A stretch of DNA of 64,000 nucleotides, taken from NCBI GenBank assembly GCA_949316235.1, contig OX438749.1, positions 13,038,914 through 13,102,913 on the forward strand. The letters are read 5' to 3'. The notes beneath the pieces are model-generated. The model ran no database searches. It was not told the DNA's origin and saw only the letters and a list, made by a program, of their open reading frames with translations. The stretch is from Oegoconia quadripuncta (Eukaryota; Arthropoda; Insecta; Lepidoptera; Autostichidae). Both the position numbers and the translations under genes were made by a program. The number at the start of each line of letters is the position of its first letter. Positions within the stretch are counted from its first letter, which is position 1. Below are positions 52,637 to 63,305 of the stretch, one piece after another.

Positions 52637-52834
52637 TTATAGAAAAAATACGCCGTCCAACTCGCTTCTGTGAGGCATAGTACCTAGTACGCTAGCGCTA
52701 TTGCCCCGCTGAATGCATAAGCTCAGTTGCTGAGCAAAGTAGGCACCAGCTCTCACATCTCCAGAGGCGTGGACCAGTCTAACGGATAAATCCTTTACAA
52801 ATTGTTTCGTGTCAGAAGACCACGGGCCCAAAAT
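52637..52834 (-). pseudogene. LINE-derived C-terminal peptide fragment
   Basis: The minus frame reads GPWSSDTKQFVKDLSVRLVH, SGDVRAGAYFAQQLSLCIQR and GNSASVLGTM. I recall this 'RRAGAYFAQRISLAIQRGNAASVLGT' pattern from ends of insect retroelement ORFs, but cannot name the family. No start codon, short, and isolated from any other domain. Confidence 0.55.
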
Positions 52835-52835
52835 A

Positions 52836-53774
52836 AATCAGATTTCTGATATTGGGTACGCAACCGCACCTGTCCTACTCACACTTGACTAATCTTTTTA
52901 AATCTAACACTTCACCAGAATGGCGATGAAATTATTTTGGTAGAAGTTAGTTAACAAAGGCTTACAATTTACCAGACGAACTTGACCGCACAGCTACCTA
53001 AGTGCCTTGGGTTGTCTTTACACGCACACCAAACTTTGTTTGTACAACAGAGAGATAAACAAACACCAAATTAGTTCACCTCTGTAATTTGAACAAACAA
53101 TTTACAGGATTAAATTTTTACGTTGTTGCCTCTAATTCTGACTATACAAATAAGCTCGAAGTTAGTGTCGGAAAGTGAATTTATTTTTGAGCAAAATAGC
53201 CGTGAAATTATTTCGGTGGGAAATGTGCAGCGTTCCCTTACCTCAGCCAGATATTGCAGACCCGACCTGTTTCTGACGTGTATTGTGCTGTGGCGAACTC
53301 TGTAAATTGCTTTTCGCGACGATAAATATTTTAATCTGATTGGTGGTCTGTAACCAATTAATTGTGGCTTTAATTTTATTCGGACGCAGGTTGCAAGTTT
53401 ATTGGAATCATTTTTTTTTGAAAAACGTTTAGGTAAGTTATTCGTCGAATAACGCAATTTCATGGAATCAACCCTGCAGTAATCGCAATAAACATATTCT
53501 ATTCACGTTTTGGTAATATGATTTTTTGCTAATAGTAGGTACTTACCAATTTAATGTTAGTGTTACATAGCATTTCGAGGACATTAATTAACTACAAATT
53601 AGGCGGCCTTATCGCTATATATTATTTATATAAACTTTACTTGGGAATGAAATTGTATTTTTTATCACAGAAAGTTCTAGGAAGATTCGAATACGCAGCG
53701 AGTGATTTAGACGGCAGGTAACTTGCGTCTGTCTGTGCGAATGGCCCCGAACAGCCTTATATGTTATCTACTTC
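52836..53774. other. Unrecognised; frame on minus strand 53110-53463 unproven
   Basis: A 117-codon minus frame is basic and lacks motifs. The plus strand here has homeodomain-like TAATTA/CCAATTAATTG and TGATTGGT words, so non-coding regulatory DNA is as likely. No repeat landmarks. Confidence 0.3.
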
Positions 53775-53870
53775 AGTGCATAGAATAGAATAGAAAATAC
53801 TTTATTTGCATAAGTTTGGGTACAAGCTTGGATGCCCGTAATTTTTGTAAAATCTGCTTAAATCTAGTGT
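53775..53870 (-). repeat. LINE 3' end, minus strand
   Basis: 'AGAATAGAATAGAAAATACT' followed by 'TTATTTGCATAAG' is the reverse of an AATAAAGTATTTTCTATTC tail. Confidence 0.55.
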
Positions 53871-54375
53871 GCCAATATATTCCTGAGATAAATAGGAGTA
53901 ATTATAATGTTTTACATTTTTAGTCATATAAAAACACATTCAATTCTATTAAATAGATATAAGACACATAATTAGGTAATGGAAGTTATCAATAGTCTTA
54001 ATTCTAAGGCTATTTGAGAAGATATTAATTTAATTTAATTTTGCGACAAAAGAGCCTACCTCTAACCTGACCGCGGAGCATTATGCTCCATGCTCTCGCA
54101 GCGGAGCCAGTGCTACAGGTACAACAAGGTAACGCTGTCTTTTGAGCACACGTGGTTTGTGTTGGACAGGGTACGTATCTCGAACACGTTTTTTATTTAC
54201 ATCAAACATGGAGACAACGTGTTCCAGTCTCTTTCATGCTTTTGTATTCCTTTCATATTTTTGTACATAGCAATTAATTTAAATAAATATTTCACTCTCA
54301 AAAATATCACTAAATGTCAGTAAATGTCCAAATATTGTTAAGTCATACTAGAATGAATAAATTATTGCTTATAAA
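53871..54375. other. Unassigned; small palindrome at 54076
   Basis: 'GGAGCATTATGCTCC' is a perfect 15-nt palindrome. A 77-codon frame at 54090-54323 is not supported. Confidence 0.35.
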
Positions 54376-54520
54376 ACTTACAACCTTGGGATCTTCAAGT
54401 CTAGAGTGAATAGGCATTTACTGGGTGCGCGTGATACATTTTCGGCTACATCGTCACTTTCCATCAGATTGTAGTCAAACGCGAAACCAGTTTTTAATAA
54501 AAAAAAATAAAAAATAATTT
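54376..54520 (+). repeat. LINE 3' end (same family as 40142 and 55324)
   Basis: 'CTTACAACCTTGGGATCTTC' to 'TCAGATTGTAGTCAAACGCG' followed by an A-rich tail, matching 55848-55985. Confidence 0.8.
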
Positions 54521-55323
54521 AGCCTCATCAAAAAAAATAAGGAACTGAATTGTACCAAATAACGGACTATACGATTTTAAAGATAGCAATAAAACAAAAT
54601 TGAATTGTTTCACAAATACAAGACTGTGTCAAAACAACAACAAAAAAAATACAATGTCTAGAAACATAACGTAGATAAAAATACAGTTTACGAATATTTA
54701 AGAGAATAAAAAAATTCAAATATAATTACGTTCATATTAAAATAGGTTCCTACGTACACCTATACAAGGACTAGAAAGAAAGATAGTAATAAAATGATAA
54801 TTTACCCTGTCAAAATCTTTTTGTCCGCAAACTGAATTGCATAGCTCTGATGAATTTTAAGACTCCTAACTTTTATGATTTCGTATTCACACTGGCTTTC
54901 CATGGTAAAGAATTGATTTATGCTATTACACGTTTAAATTGCTCTTCCTCGCAAATGAAAGAACGTTGCGCGTATCTTTTCTGCCTTCGGCAAAAGGAGC
55001 TATCTGGTGTGTTATCTTTTACATTCTCCTTTTAACTCTTCAACGTTTTTTTACTTATAAGGTACCTACCTATATAGATTTTTTTTTGTGGTAGAGAAAT
55101 TCTGGCTGATGTCATATTCCACATTATAGTAGTGTAATATGTTTTTTCAGAATAATTTAGTAGATAATATTGTCAGAGTTTAAAATAGAAAATTCCCGAT
55201 TGAATTCCGATGAAAGCAGGGGTAAATATGATGCTTCGTATATCAAACATCTTGCTCCTACCATAACCATTGCCAAGGTTGCCAAGCCTCAAAACCAAAG
55301 TAAAAAAATAGAAAGTAAAGGGT
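54521..55323. other. Unassigned AT-rich DNA
   Basis: No gene recognised; 55170-55320 has weak frames on both strands. Confidence 0.35.
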
Positions 55324-55985
55324 TTGGAGCTAACCTCCAACCTAAATTTTGGGCGCTCCATAGAACGAAATGCTAAAACAGCAGCTAAGAAGCTTGGCAT
55401 TCTTCTCAAAGTCAGGCGATATTTCATGCCGAAACAGCTTTTGGTACTTTACCAGGCTCAGGTTCGCTCGTGCATGGAATACTGCTGTCACCTTTGGGAT
55501 GGTTCAGCCAAGTACCAGCTGGCTGCACTCGATTCTGTGGAACGACGTGCCAAAAGACTCATTGGTGACCATTCGATCACTGCTAAATTGCTAAATTGCA
55601 GAGCCTCGAACACCGTCGCAAGGTCTCTCTCGGTCTTTTACAGGATACATTTCGGTGAGTGTGCGTTGGAATTACACAATCTTATTCCACCATCGCCATT
55701 CCATCTTCGGACTACTAGGCGCGGGGAGGGATTCCACCCGTATGTAGTTAACATACCGAACATTCGCACTAAGCGGTTCGATTCTTCATTCATAATGCGA
55801 ACAGCCAAGACATGGAACTCCCTTCCGGCGTCAGTCTTTCCTGAATCCTACAACCTTGGGATCTTCAAGAGCAGGGTGAATAGGCATCTACTGAGATCGC
55901 GTGCTTCATCTTCGGCCACATCATCACTTCCCATCAGGTGAGATTGTGGTCAAATGCGTATCCAGTTAACCATAAAAAAAAAAAA
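55324..55985 (+). pseudogene. 5'-truncated LINE: reverse transcriptase C-terminus, 3' UTR and A tail
   Basis: The frame 55324-55941 (205 codons, TTG first, no real start) contains GRSIERNAKTAAKKLGILLK, LYQAQVRSCMEYCCHLWDGS, RRAKRLIGDHSIT, YRIHFGECALELHNLIPPSP, FHPYVVNIPNIRTKRFDSSF and KTWNSLPASVFPESYNLGIF. It is the thumb and C-terminus of a Jockey/CR1-like reverse transcriptase without the catalytic core. The 3' UTR is only 40 bp and ends in A13 (55973-55985). It is the longest of four copies in the window and has no stop, so probably the youngest. Confidence 0.9.
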
Positions 55986-55989
55986 ACCA

Positions 55990-56535
55990 CATTAATGAGG
56001 TAGTAGATATTTAATCCGCTTTTATGTGCTATTTTTTAAATTTATTTATAAGTTTTAACGAATTTGTGTTACCTTAGTATTTTTCGAATTATTCTTCCTT
56101 AGAGACTATAGGCACTGTCACAATTCTTCCTATACTTCAAAAGAAATTGTAATTTATAATGTACTACACGAAGTTCTTTGTATAAACAATAAATCGTATT
56201 TGATTGATTGTTTCACTACTAACCGTATTTTTTGGGTGAATTACAATAAAACACTAAAACTAGATCGGATCGCTAGTAATTTATTAAACCTTATTGATGT
56301 GTAAATGTGTAGCAAAGTGCGGCACTTCAAATACCCAATTGCAACTCATACACGGAGCAGTTCACTTAAAGAGTTGGCAGTATAAGTACAGTGTAAGTTT
56401 CTGTGGAGTTTGTCCTAAGACAAACTGTACTGGCGACATGTCGGGAGGCACGATGCTGGCTGCACCATAGATGACGTAAAATTTCTGAATAGCTTGAGAT
56501 CGCGGAATATCATGTGGCAACCGCTAGTAATGTGT
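55990..56535. other. Unassigned, partly coding-like
   Basis: 56180-56212 resembles a CR1-type tail (AATAAATCGTATTTGATTGA). 56330-56470 is GC-richer and open in one frame (GAVHLKSWQYKYSVSFCGVC and TGDMSGGTMLAAP before a stop at 56468); not identified. Confidence 0.3.
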
Positions 56536-56539
56536 TTAG

Positions 56540-56691
56540 GAATGCTTATTTAAAAAAAGTATATTGCACATTATCTGGCAAACTGTACTTCGTTATATAT
56601 TTGCATTGCTCTCTTATGGTTTCCTGATAGGTCTTTCCACTGTTGAACTCGTCGCTCACTTCTTCATCACCTCCACCTGGTTCTGCGCGAA
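56540..56691 (+). other. Candidate internal exon encoding a hydrophobic segment
   Basis: Between an acceptor-like GTGTTTAG (56532-56539) and a perfect donor GCGAAA|GTAAGT (56692) one frame is open for about 50 codons and reads LRYIFALLSYGFLIGLSTVE and LVAHFFITSTWFCAK. The peptide is a plausible membrane helix. The acceptor's pyrimidine tract is weak and no partner exon was found. Not identified. Confidence 0.25.
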
Positions 56692-57219
56692 AGTAAGTAG
56701 TATGATGCTAACATTTTTTGACACTAAAAATACGTTGATGATGTGACTTATCTTATATTGAGATTTTCTTTATCAGATCATTTCATTAAACATCAATTAT
56801 ATTAGCTTCTTCATTTTATTCAAAATATTGGTCATTCTTATTGAAAACACAATGATATTATAGGTATATCACCCTTATAGTGTTTATAATATAGCATAGA
56901 TATAAAAAATATTTGAGGATTCAACCTAGAACTGCTCGAAGCGGATCACCCTCGAATGAGGTAATCACCATAATTGGTATACTGTTGCAAATATAACGAG
57001 TATTTTGTTTGAAACAACTAACATACATAATCCTTTGAAATGGGAACATCGCCAAGCAGAGTTGGATTTTGCAGTATAATTGTACTCTTTTATTATTCTA
57101 TTTCCTATAGTAAAAAAATTTAGTAGTTAACTAATTGTTTGGAATGTAATTAGGTGTAACAAATTAGATTGAATTGAAAAATAATGAATTACATAATTTT
57201 GCACAATATATTTAAAGGT

Positions 57220-57540
57220 CCACAGTCATGTTACGATGACATTTTAAAAACACCCTGTCCCCAAGCGTTACGGTTTTAATTAATCTTCGAGTTAATTATT
57301 GCTGGAATCATGTTGAACGTGAATGTCCCGTGTTCGGGTGTGGCCGTGATAAGGCACAGTTTGTTGTTTTTAAGGATCAGGTTTTAATTTAGCAAGAGTA
57401 ATTGTTGCTTTAGTGGCTGCATTCAGCCGCGGCAAAGTTAAAGAAAATAAACAAAGCTCTTGTTATTTTCCAGTGGAAAGCCTTTCGTGACGAGGGTCGC
57501 TCCGCTTTATTCGGCATTGAGATGAAATGAGAAATAAAAA
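57220..57540. promoter_or_regulatory. Candidate enhancer-like non-coding island
   Basis: Free of repeat landmarks, GC-richer than surroundings, dense in short factor-site words: TTTAATTAAT and GTTAATTATT (homeodomain), GTGATAAGG (GATA), and the near-palindrome 'GAAAATAAACAAAGCTCTTG' + 'TTATTTTC' at 57443-57470. Inference from composition only. Confidence 0.25.
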
Positions 57541-58675
57541 TAAATTAAATGCTAATTGGGAGATTCAGCATGGCCAAGTGTAGGATCAGTGTATTTCACC
57601 ACCGAGGCTGCTGTAGCCGCGGGAATATTAAGTGGCTAAAACAAGACATTAGACGTATGAATTTCGTATTGCTTTTCGAAAACCATTTCACTGATGAATA
57701 CAACTCAGACATTACGCTTGCGATTATTATCACTTGACCAGAGAACCCCTTGCTGATGAACGTTTCGTAGAAAACACGAGTCTTTTTTCAATTTATTGAG
57801 ACAACCAAGCTTTATCTCATGACTTCATAAATACTTTCCAGATCGAGAGATACCACTCTTTGGTGACTACATCGATAACCAACTAATGCTTCATTTGATG
57901 ATTTAAAATATTTTGCTGCAGTTCTGTAACGGCGTGCAGAGTGAGTGTGTGAGTGAATAATAATTATTTATTTATTAACATTTGTAAATCCAAGGGAAAA
58001 GGAAAATAAATCGTTAAATTTAAATGGACTTTCTTGTCCAGTCGCCGGCACATCGACCGTGACCCTGCGACACTACCAGTAATGTGAACGCAGCGAGACC
58101 TACTTACACTGGAAGTGTTACGTTTGCCGTGCAGCCACGTGTATTTACAATAAAATAACATACAGACGGCCGAATTGAAAACCTCCTTTTAGAAGTCGTT
58201 AAAAAATAGGGCCACTCCAGATCTTTGACTTCATGAAGCACCTACTATCCTCTTTATACTACTACTTACTGGGCTAGATATTGTTATATTTAGTAAGTAA
58301 TAAAATAACATAAATACTTACATATATATTATATTGCATCTATCGTGCAAATACGTAGCCTTTCCGTTCATGTAATAACGGGTGGGAGCGAGGAGTTTTT
58401 CCCGTTTATTGGGCCGTTAGGATATAATTTCATCTCGTGTTTATGACGCCATAAAAAGTTTGCAGCGCTGATACAACCACTGTCAATTACCGGGCCAGGT
58501 CTCCCCTGTGACTCTTTGATTCTAAAATTTTACCTCTTCAATTACCAGAGCTATAAATATTATTATTTATTGGATCTGATTATACGGTTCCCTTTCTTTA
58601 CGTTTTTGCCTTCGTGAAATTGCTTTGGGTATGTCGCCTTTGCACCATGTGTATATAAATGAGCACTTACTGTGA
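57541..58675. other. Unrecognised; second island at 58400-58560
   Basis: 58400-58560 has 'TTTATGACGCCATAAAAAG' (Hox-like TTTATG/CCATAAA) and 'CTGTCAATTACCGGGCCAGG' and no repeat landmarks. The rest is unassigned; 58170-58210 holds a 'CCTCCTTTTAGAAGTCGTTA' scrap of a common repeat. Confidence 0.3.
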
Positions 58676-58745
58676 ATTTTTTTATGATGGGTTGGACAAT
58701 CTCACCTGATGGAAAGTGACAATGTAGTAGAAGATGCCACGGGTT
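58676..58745 (-). repeat. LINE 3' end scrap (family of 40142)
   Basis: 'CAATCTCACCTGATGGAAAG' and 'TGACAATGTAGTAGAAGATG' match the minus-strand 3' end at 40180-40215. Confidence 0.65.
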
Positions 58746-58889
58746 TTAAGAGTTTACATAATGTAAGAAATAGGAGCAGAAAGGGAGAAAAAGCGGACAC
58801 TTTTCTGATGTCCACTAAATTTCAAGTTCACTAAAAGCCGAAAAATGGCAGGTGGCGGATGTTAATTGAGACTACTCGCATTTGACAGT

Positions 58890-59480
58890 TTTTTTTAGGA
58901 TACTGTAGTTCAAGGCAAAAAACATAACTCATATAGTTTCGCCATGTCCGTCACAGACATTTTACTGGCAGACTAATTAATGAAATTTTGTATGGTTATA
59001 CATATTTATGACGCCTAGAAAGTTATGTACAGCCGGCAACACAGTTCTCTGTGTTGCCGACTGTATTAACATTTTGGATTTGTTTTTTAGTTCCGCAGTG
59101 ATGGTATTTTTATATTTTGTACCCCATCGAATAGAATATCGTTGGACAGATCTTTCAAAAATATTGATAGATAAAGCATTTATTTGTTACTCCAGTCACA
59201 CACATACATTAAGTTTTGCAGAAATTTTTATAAAACTTATAATATAGGTATAACTACTATTGGGCATTATATTGATCACTTTTTCGATACAAGTTTCCGT
59301 TTACGAAATATTTATCTTTAAAATGGTGATTTTTGTTAAAATTATACATGCTAGTTACACGTGTCCAGCTAAATCTAAGATTTCGAAAATTTCAAAATTA
59401 TTCGAATTAACAGCATATACTCGATACATATACCTAGAAGAACTAAAAGGATAATTATCACAGGTAAGTCGGCTCTAGTA
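58890..59480 (+). repeat. Interspersed repeat, family of 30290 and 46735 (copy 3, decayed)
   Basis: 'ATAGTTTCGCCATGTCCGTC', 'TTTGTACCCCATCGAATAGA', 'ATATCGTTGG', 'AGAACTAAAAGGATAATTAT' and 'CACAGGTAAGTCGG' follow the family order. The typical end is missing. 59481-59815 is unassigned. Confidence 0.55.
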
Positions 59481-59814
59481 TAGTTGACTGATTAAGAGGT
59501 AGTTGGGTTTGTAAAAAGTTTATATAAAATTAAGCACTGCAAAAATAACTTTGCACTTTACTATGTCTATGAAACCCTATTGCTCTTTTACGCGTGGCTC
59601 GACATGTACATGGTCGGTTTTCTTGACAAGTTATTGTATTCACCAGGAGACTCGGTTTCGACATCGTTAAAAACTTTGGCCATTGAAAATCCTGTCGCAG
59701 ACTCAGACTCGAGCCGTGCAAAAAAGCTTACAGAACCCAAATGTTGGCGATTGCAATGCGTCTGCAAATAAGGGGTTCCATACATTGGTGGGTATAGGTT
59801 CCACGTTTACAATA

Positions 59815-60062
59815 AATAAATAAATATCTTTGCACAAACACAGCGCCATCTAGGTCCACAGTAAGCATCTAGGCTTGTGTTATGGATACCAGATGGTTGA
59901 TAAACTACACAAATACTTTTTTTTTTGTAAATAAAAAAATTAATGTATAAATGAAAAACATCCATAACTCGGGAACACATGTCTGTATTCATCATACAAA
60001 CCCGCGACTTTATGGTAGCAGCAGTAGCAGAGTTTCTAACCACTACACCAAACAGGTCGTCA
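59815..60062 (-). repeat. tRNA-derived SINE (internal deletion at B box)
   Basis: Head at 60062 'GACGACCTGTTTGGTGTAGT' on the minus strand, 'CCATAACTCGGGAACACATG' on the plus, and tail 'ATAAATATCTTTGCACAAAC'. About 20 bp around the B box (the CGGGATTCGAA word) are missing, so this copy lacks a normal B box. Confidence 0.8.
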
Positions 60063-62455
60063 AAAAAAACAATCTTATCATACTACATGATCTGTTTTTA
60101 AAACGAGGCTGCACCGGCATGCCATGATAGCAGACACCTCTAAACAATAGCTAGAATTCCATTAGTAATTTAACTTTATACACATTCAGGTTTTGGTGAA
60201 ATGTACTTCTGGCATCACAGATTCACATAGGAAGGATAACAGGCGTTGTTTCATCGTAGCATCCAGACGTGAATTGCTTGCCAAGAGGTATGTAATAAAA
60301 TTTTGTGTTCTATATCACAATATGCAGTTATTTGCGATCCATCCATCAGTAATGGAGAACTTTATTGATAGGTTATTACCAAGTTTATTGACTAGTTCTT
60401 AACAATTAATTCCGCCGACATTTTATATATAAATATTCAAATTTCACACCAACCGCTTCTTGAAATTTACCTTTTACTTACCTTTTGCATTTTATAATAT
60501 CCAAGTACGTGCCTATTTCTATGTAATTGTTTTAATGTTGTATGGGCTGAAATAATCAGCGAGTGTTCAGTATTTTCTCGAATGATCATTTTGCTTGATT
60601 TAACAGATATGTTGCCTATGTTCATCCTGTTACTGATATGATGATGATAAAACACATTTGAAGTAGACATTGTATTCCATTATTCGTGATAATTAATTTC
60701 ATTATCCTCATATCCCCACAGTCACTGCTGTACCTTCCTTCAGGCTAGGCTTCCTCATAGATTGCTGAGCGGAAGCGGCCAGCGATTTCCCGCGACATTT
60801 GCCCCGCGACGTTTAATTTAACTTTTTTAATGTCATGGAATGACAAACGAGCAGTGAAAATTGATTACTATTACCATGCTTCTGAAATAAGATTACAACC
60901 ACCCACTCTGGCTGATGCAAAGGGAAACCATTTATTTATGTATCTGCAATAAAATACTTATGTCTCAAAAAATTACTTAATTAACTTTTACAAATTATAA
61001 GAAGCCTTTTGCTGAAGGCTACTTAAAACTTTTTGAATTATCGGAAAAGCTATACCTGTGATATACTTTGTAAGGGATGTGAGATGACATAATGGCATAT
61101 GAGCCTAGCCCGGTAGACCAGCCACCTGCTATAGTCGATCCGATGATTGATGATCGAATAATGTGTTCTCATTACAGCCCGGCTCGGCTTTACATAAAAG
61201 GTGCTCAGTAATACGTGTCACTATGTAACATGTCATCTCTTAACACGTTCGTACATTGGAATTTTAAATAAATTTTCTCATTTCAGATACGTTTCGAATA
61301 ATGTAGCTAAGTCACTATGATTAAGACAAAACCAACTTATTTTATAATATGTGTAGCTATATGAATGCATATATTATTACATTAATAGAAACTGTCAATG
61401 AGTACTTTGAATTTAAATGAAAACCTTTGATCGAATATACTAAATTTGTTGTGTACAGTCAGGTTCAAAATTAAATTTAAATTAATTCAAATTTTTTCTA
61501 AAGAAAAATACCTTCAACTCTTGAGCAGTAGATCGTACTACACAAGCATGGTAGTCGACGCTGGGCTTAAACATGTTAAAAAAATTGTTTGAATTTGAAC
61601 CACGACTGCAATTTTGTACCTGACATACATCAAGCAAAAGGACTGAATAAATTCCATTCTTCGAAATTAGCCCATATATTAGCATACTTAAGTATTATTA
61701 CATATCTAGATAATATTATCATTATTATACCTATCCATAATAGGTATATAAAATACAGGATACAAATTAGGTTGTACTGAATATTCATGCATGATTTGAC
61801 TACGTCTGGGTATAGCTAGGTGTATCACGAACTTTGATAACCCATGTGCAATATATGCATGGTTAAGAAGGATTCTATTGCATATTATATAAAGTAGGTA
61901 AGGAAGATAAATCACAAGGCTATTTCCAAGTTGAAAAGTTTTAGTACTGAAATTTACGCAACTGCAAGGTAAAGAGGGCTATTACAAGCGAATCATAATG
62001 GGCTGAACGAGTATTGTCTATTTACGTTGTTACATACATTACTTTTTCTACGGTCATACAATATAAAAACTTATGCAATTTCATTAGTTATAAGATAGGA
62101 ACAACAGGGTCTTTACTTTGTAGTTTGCATAAATAACAATATTACACCATAAAATAAAAATTTCTGACAAAACTAATAGTTGTGACCTTAAAGAGGGACT
62201 ATTTATATGTGTGTGCACTATTCGTGATAGATTCACCCCTCATATTCAAATAATAGGTACCACTTTTTTTGGTTCTCTTCTTTCCTTTAATTTGAAAAGG
62301 CAAGCGTCGTAGACCAATACAGCCACGGCTTTTCCCTTTTTGCTGTCAATATTTTTAAAATCAGGGCTGAAACTACGTCTGGTACTATCAATTAAGTTTT
62401 AGGCCAATACCATGAGAGTCGTTTTTTCCTTTTCAAAGAGGCCAGTGTCAAGTCT
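60063..62455. other. Unrecognised; candidate island 60700-60910
   Basis: No repeat or gene identified. 60700-60910 is GC-richer, without repeat landmarks. The remainder is AT-rich. Confidence 0.35.
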
Positions 62456-62870
62456 TTATTTGGTACGTTCATTTTTTCTATTGTAATATCTTTTCTTCCA
62501 TGTTAAGTGTTGATGCAATGTAAACGAACTAAGCATGAAAGTTTCTGTATTTTTCAATAGATCCTTCAGTGTGCGTGGGACAAGATGGGAATCTTTATTA
62601 ATACGGATAAGACTATCAATCAATATGATTCGTTTAAGAGCAAAATTGGGAAAGTCGAAAAAGATGTGGTCTAATGTTTGTGATTGGTATGAGTTAAAAC
62701 AGTTGCAATCGGGTGTAGACTTCATGTTAAATCTGAATAGATGAGAATTAAATCGTTCATGTACAATTTTCAATCGGCATAGAGTAGAACAGTATTTTCT
62801 GTTATATTTTCCTTTAATAAACCAGGGCTAACCAATGTCTTGATTTAACTCTCTCATTTATATGAAAACG
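62456..62870 (-). pseudogene. LINE C-terminal fragment, RNase-H-side Cys/His region
   Basis: The minus strand reads PWFIKGKYNRKYCSTLCRLK, IVHERFNSHLFRFNMKSTPD, CNCFNSYQSQTLDHIFFDFP and NFALKRIILIDSLIRINKDS. The order H...H...C-x-C...H...F-x-C/F-P is that of the segment following RNase H in I/R1/Jockey-type LINEs (second cysteine of the usual ECP replaced). Stops upstream (near 62840-62865) show decay. The rest of the LINE is absent. Confidence 0.75.
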
Positions 62871-63079
62871 TTCAATAAAGTGGTCAGTATTATGATTATT
62901 TCCCTGACAAAAAAAGGAAAGAGGTTGCATAATCTACAATAATGAAGATGTCATTTTGTTTATCTAATAAAGAAATAATAATTTAATTTTCAGGTTTTCC
63001 TATGTTATTCTTACATTACCAATTAAATAAATAAGGAGAAATGGGTATGTGCACAGTTGCAGAAGATATCAAATGCGGT

Positions 63080-63305
63080 TGTGTGGAATAAATATAAAAA
63101 AAATATTTGAAAACCCGCGAAATACTATCACCTAAATACACCGAAAAACTGTGTTAAGTGCTAAATATCTTCGAAACGACTTAACCAATTTTCATCAAAC
63201 ATGGCTAAGTACTTGTCATTAAGTCTTTCATGTAAAAAATCGGACTACATATATTACTGGAATAGGTCCGGACAAACACTGGATATACACACACACAACG
63301 CTGTC
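63080..63305 (+). repeat. SINE/LINE-tail module (unsplit copy)
   Basis: 'TCTTCGAAACGACTTAACCA', 'TTTTCATCAAACATGGCTAA', 'GGTCCGGACAAACACTGGAT' and 'ATACACACACACAACG'. It shows the continuity that the MITE breaks at 36865. 63306-64000 holds nothing I can name. Confidence 0.65.

Noticed and set aside
53110..53463. 117-codon minus frame
   Set aside because: Low-complexity basic peptide without motif; region looks non-coding.
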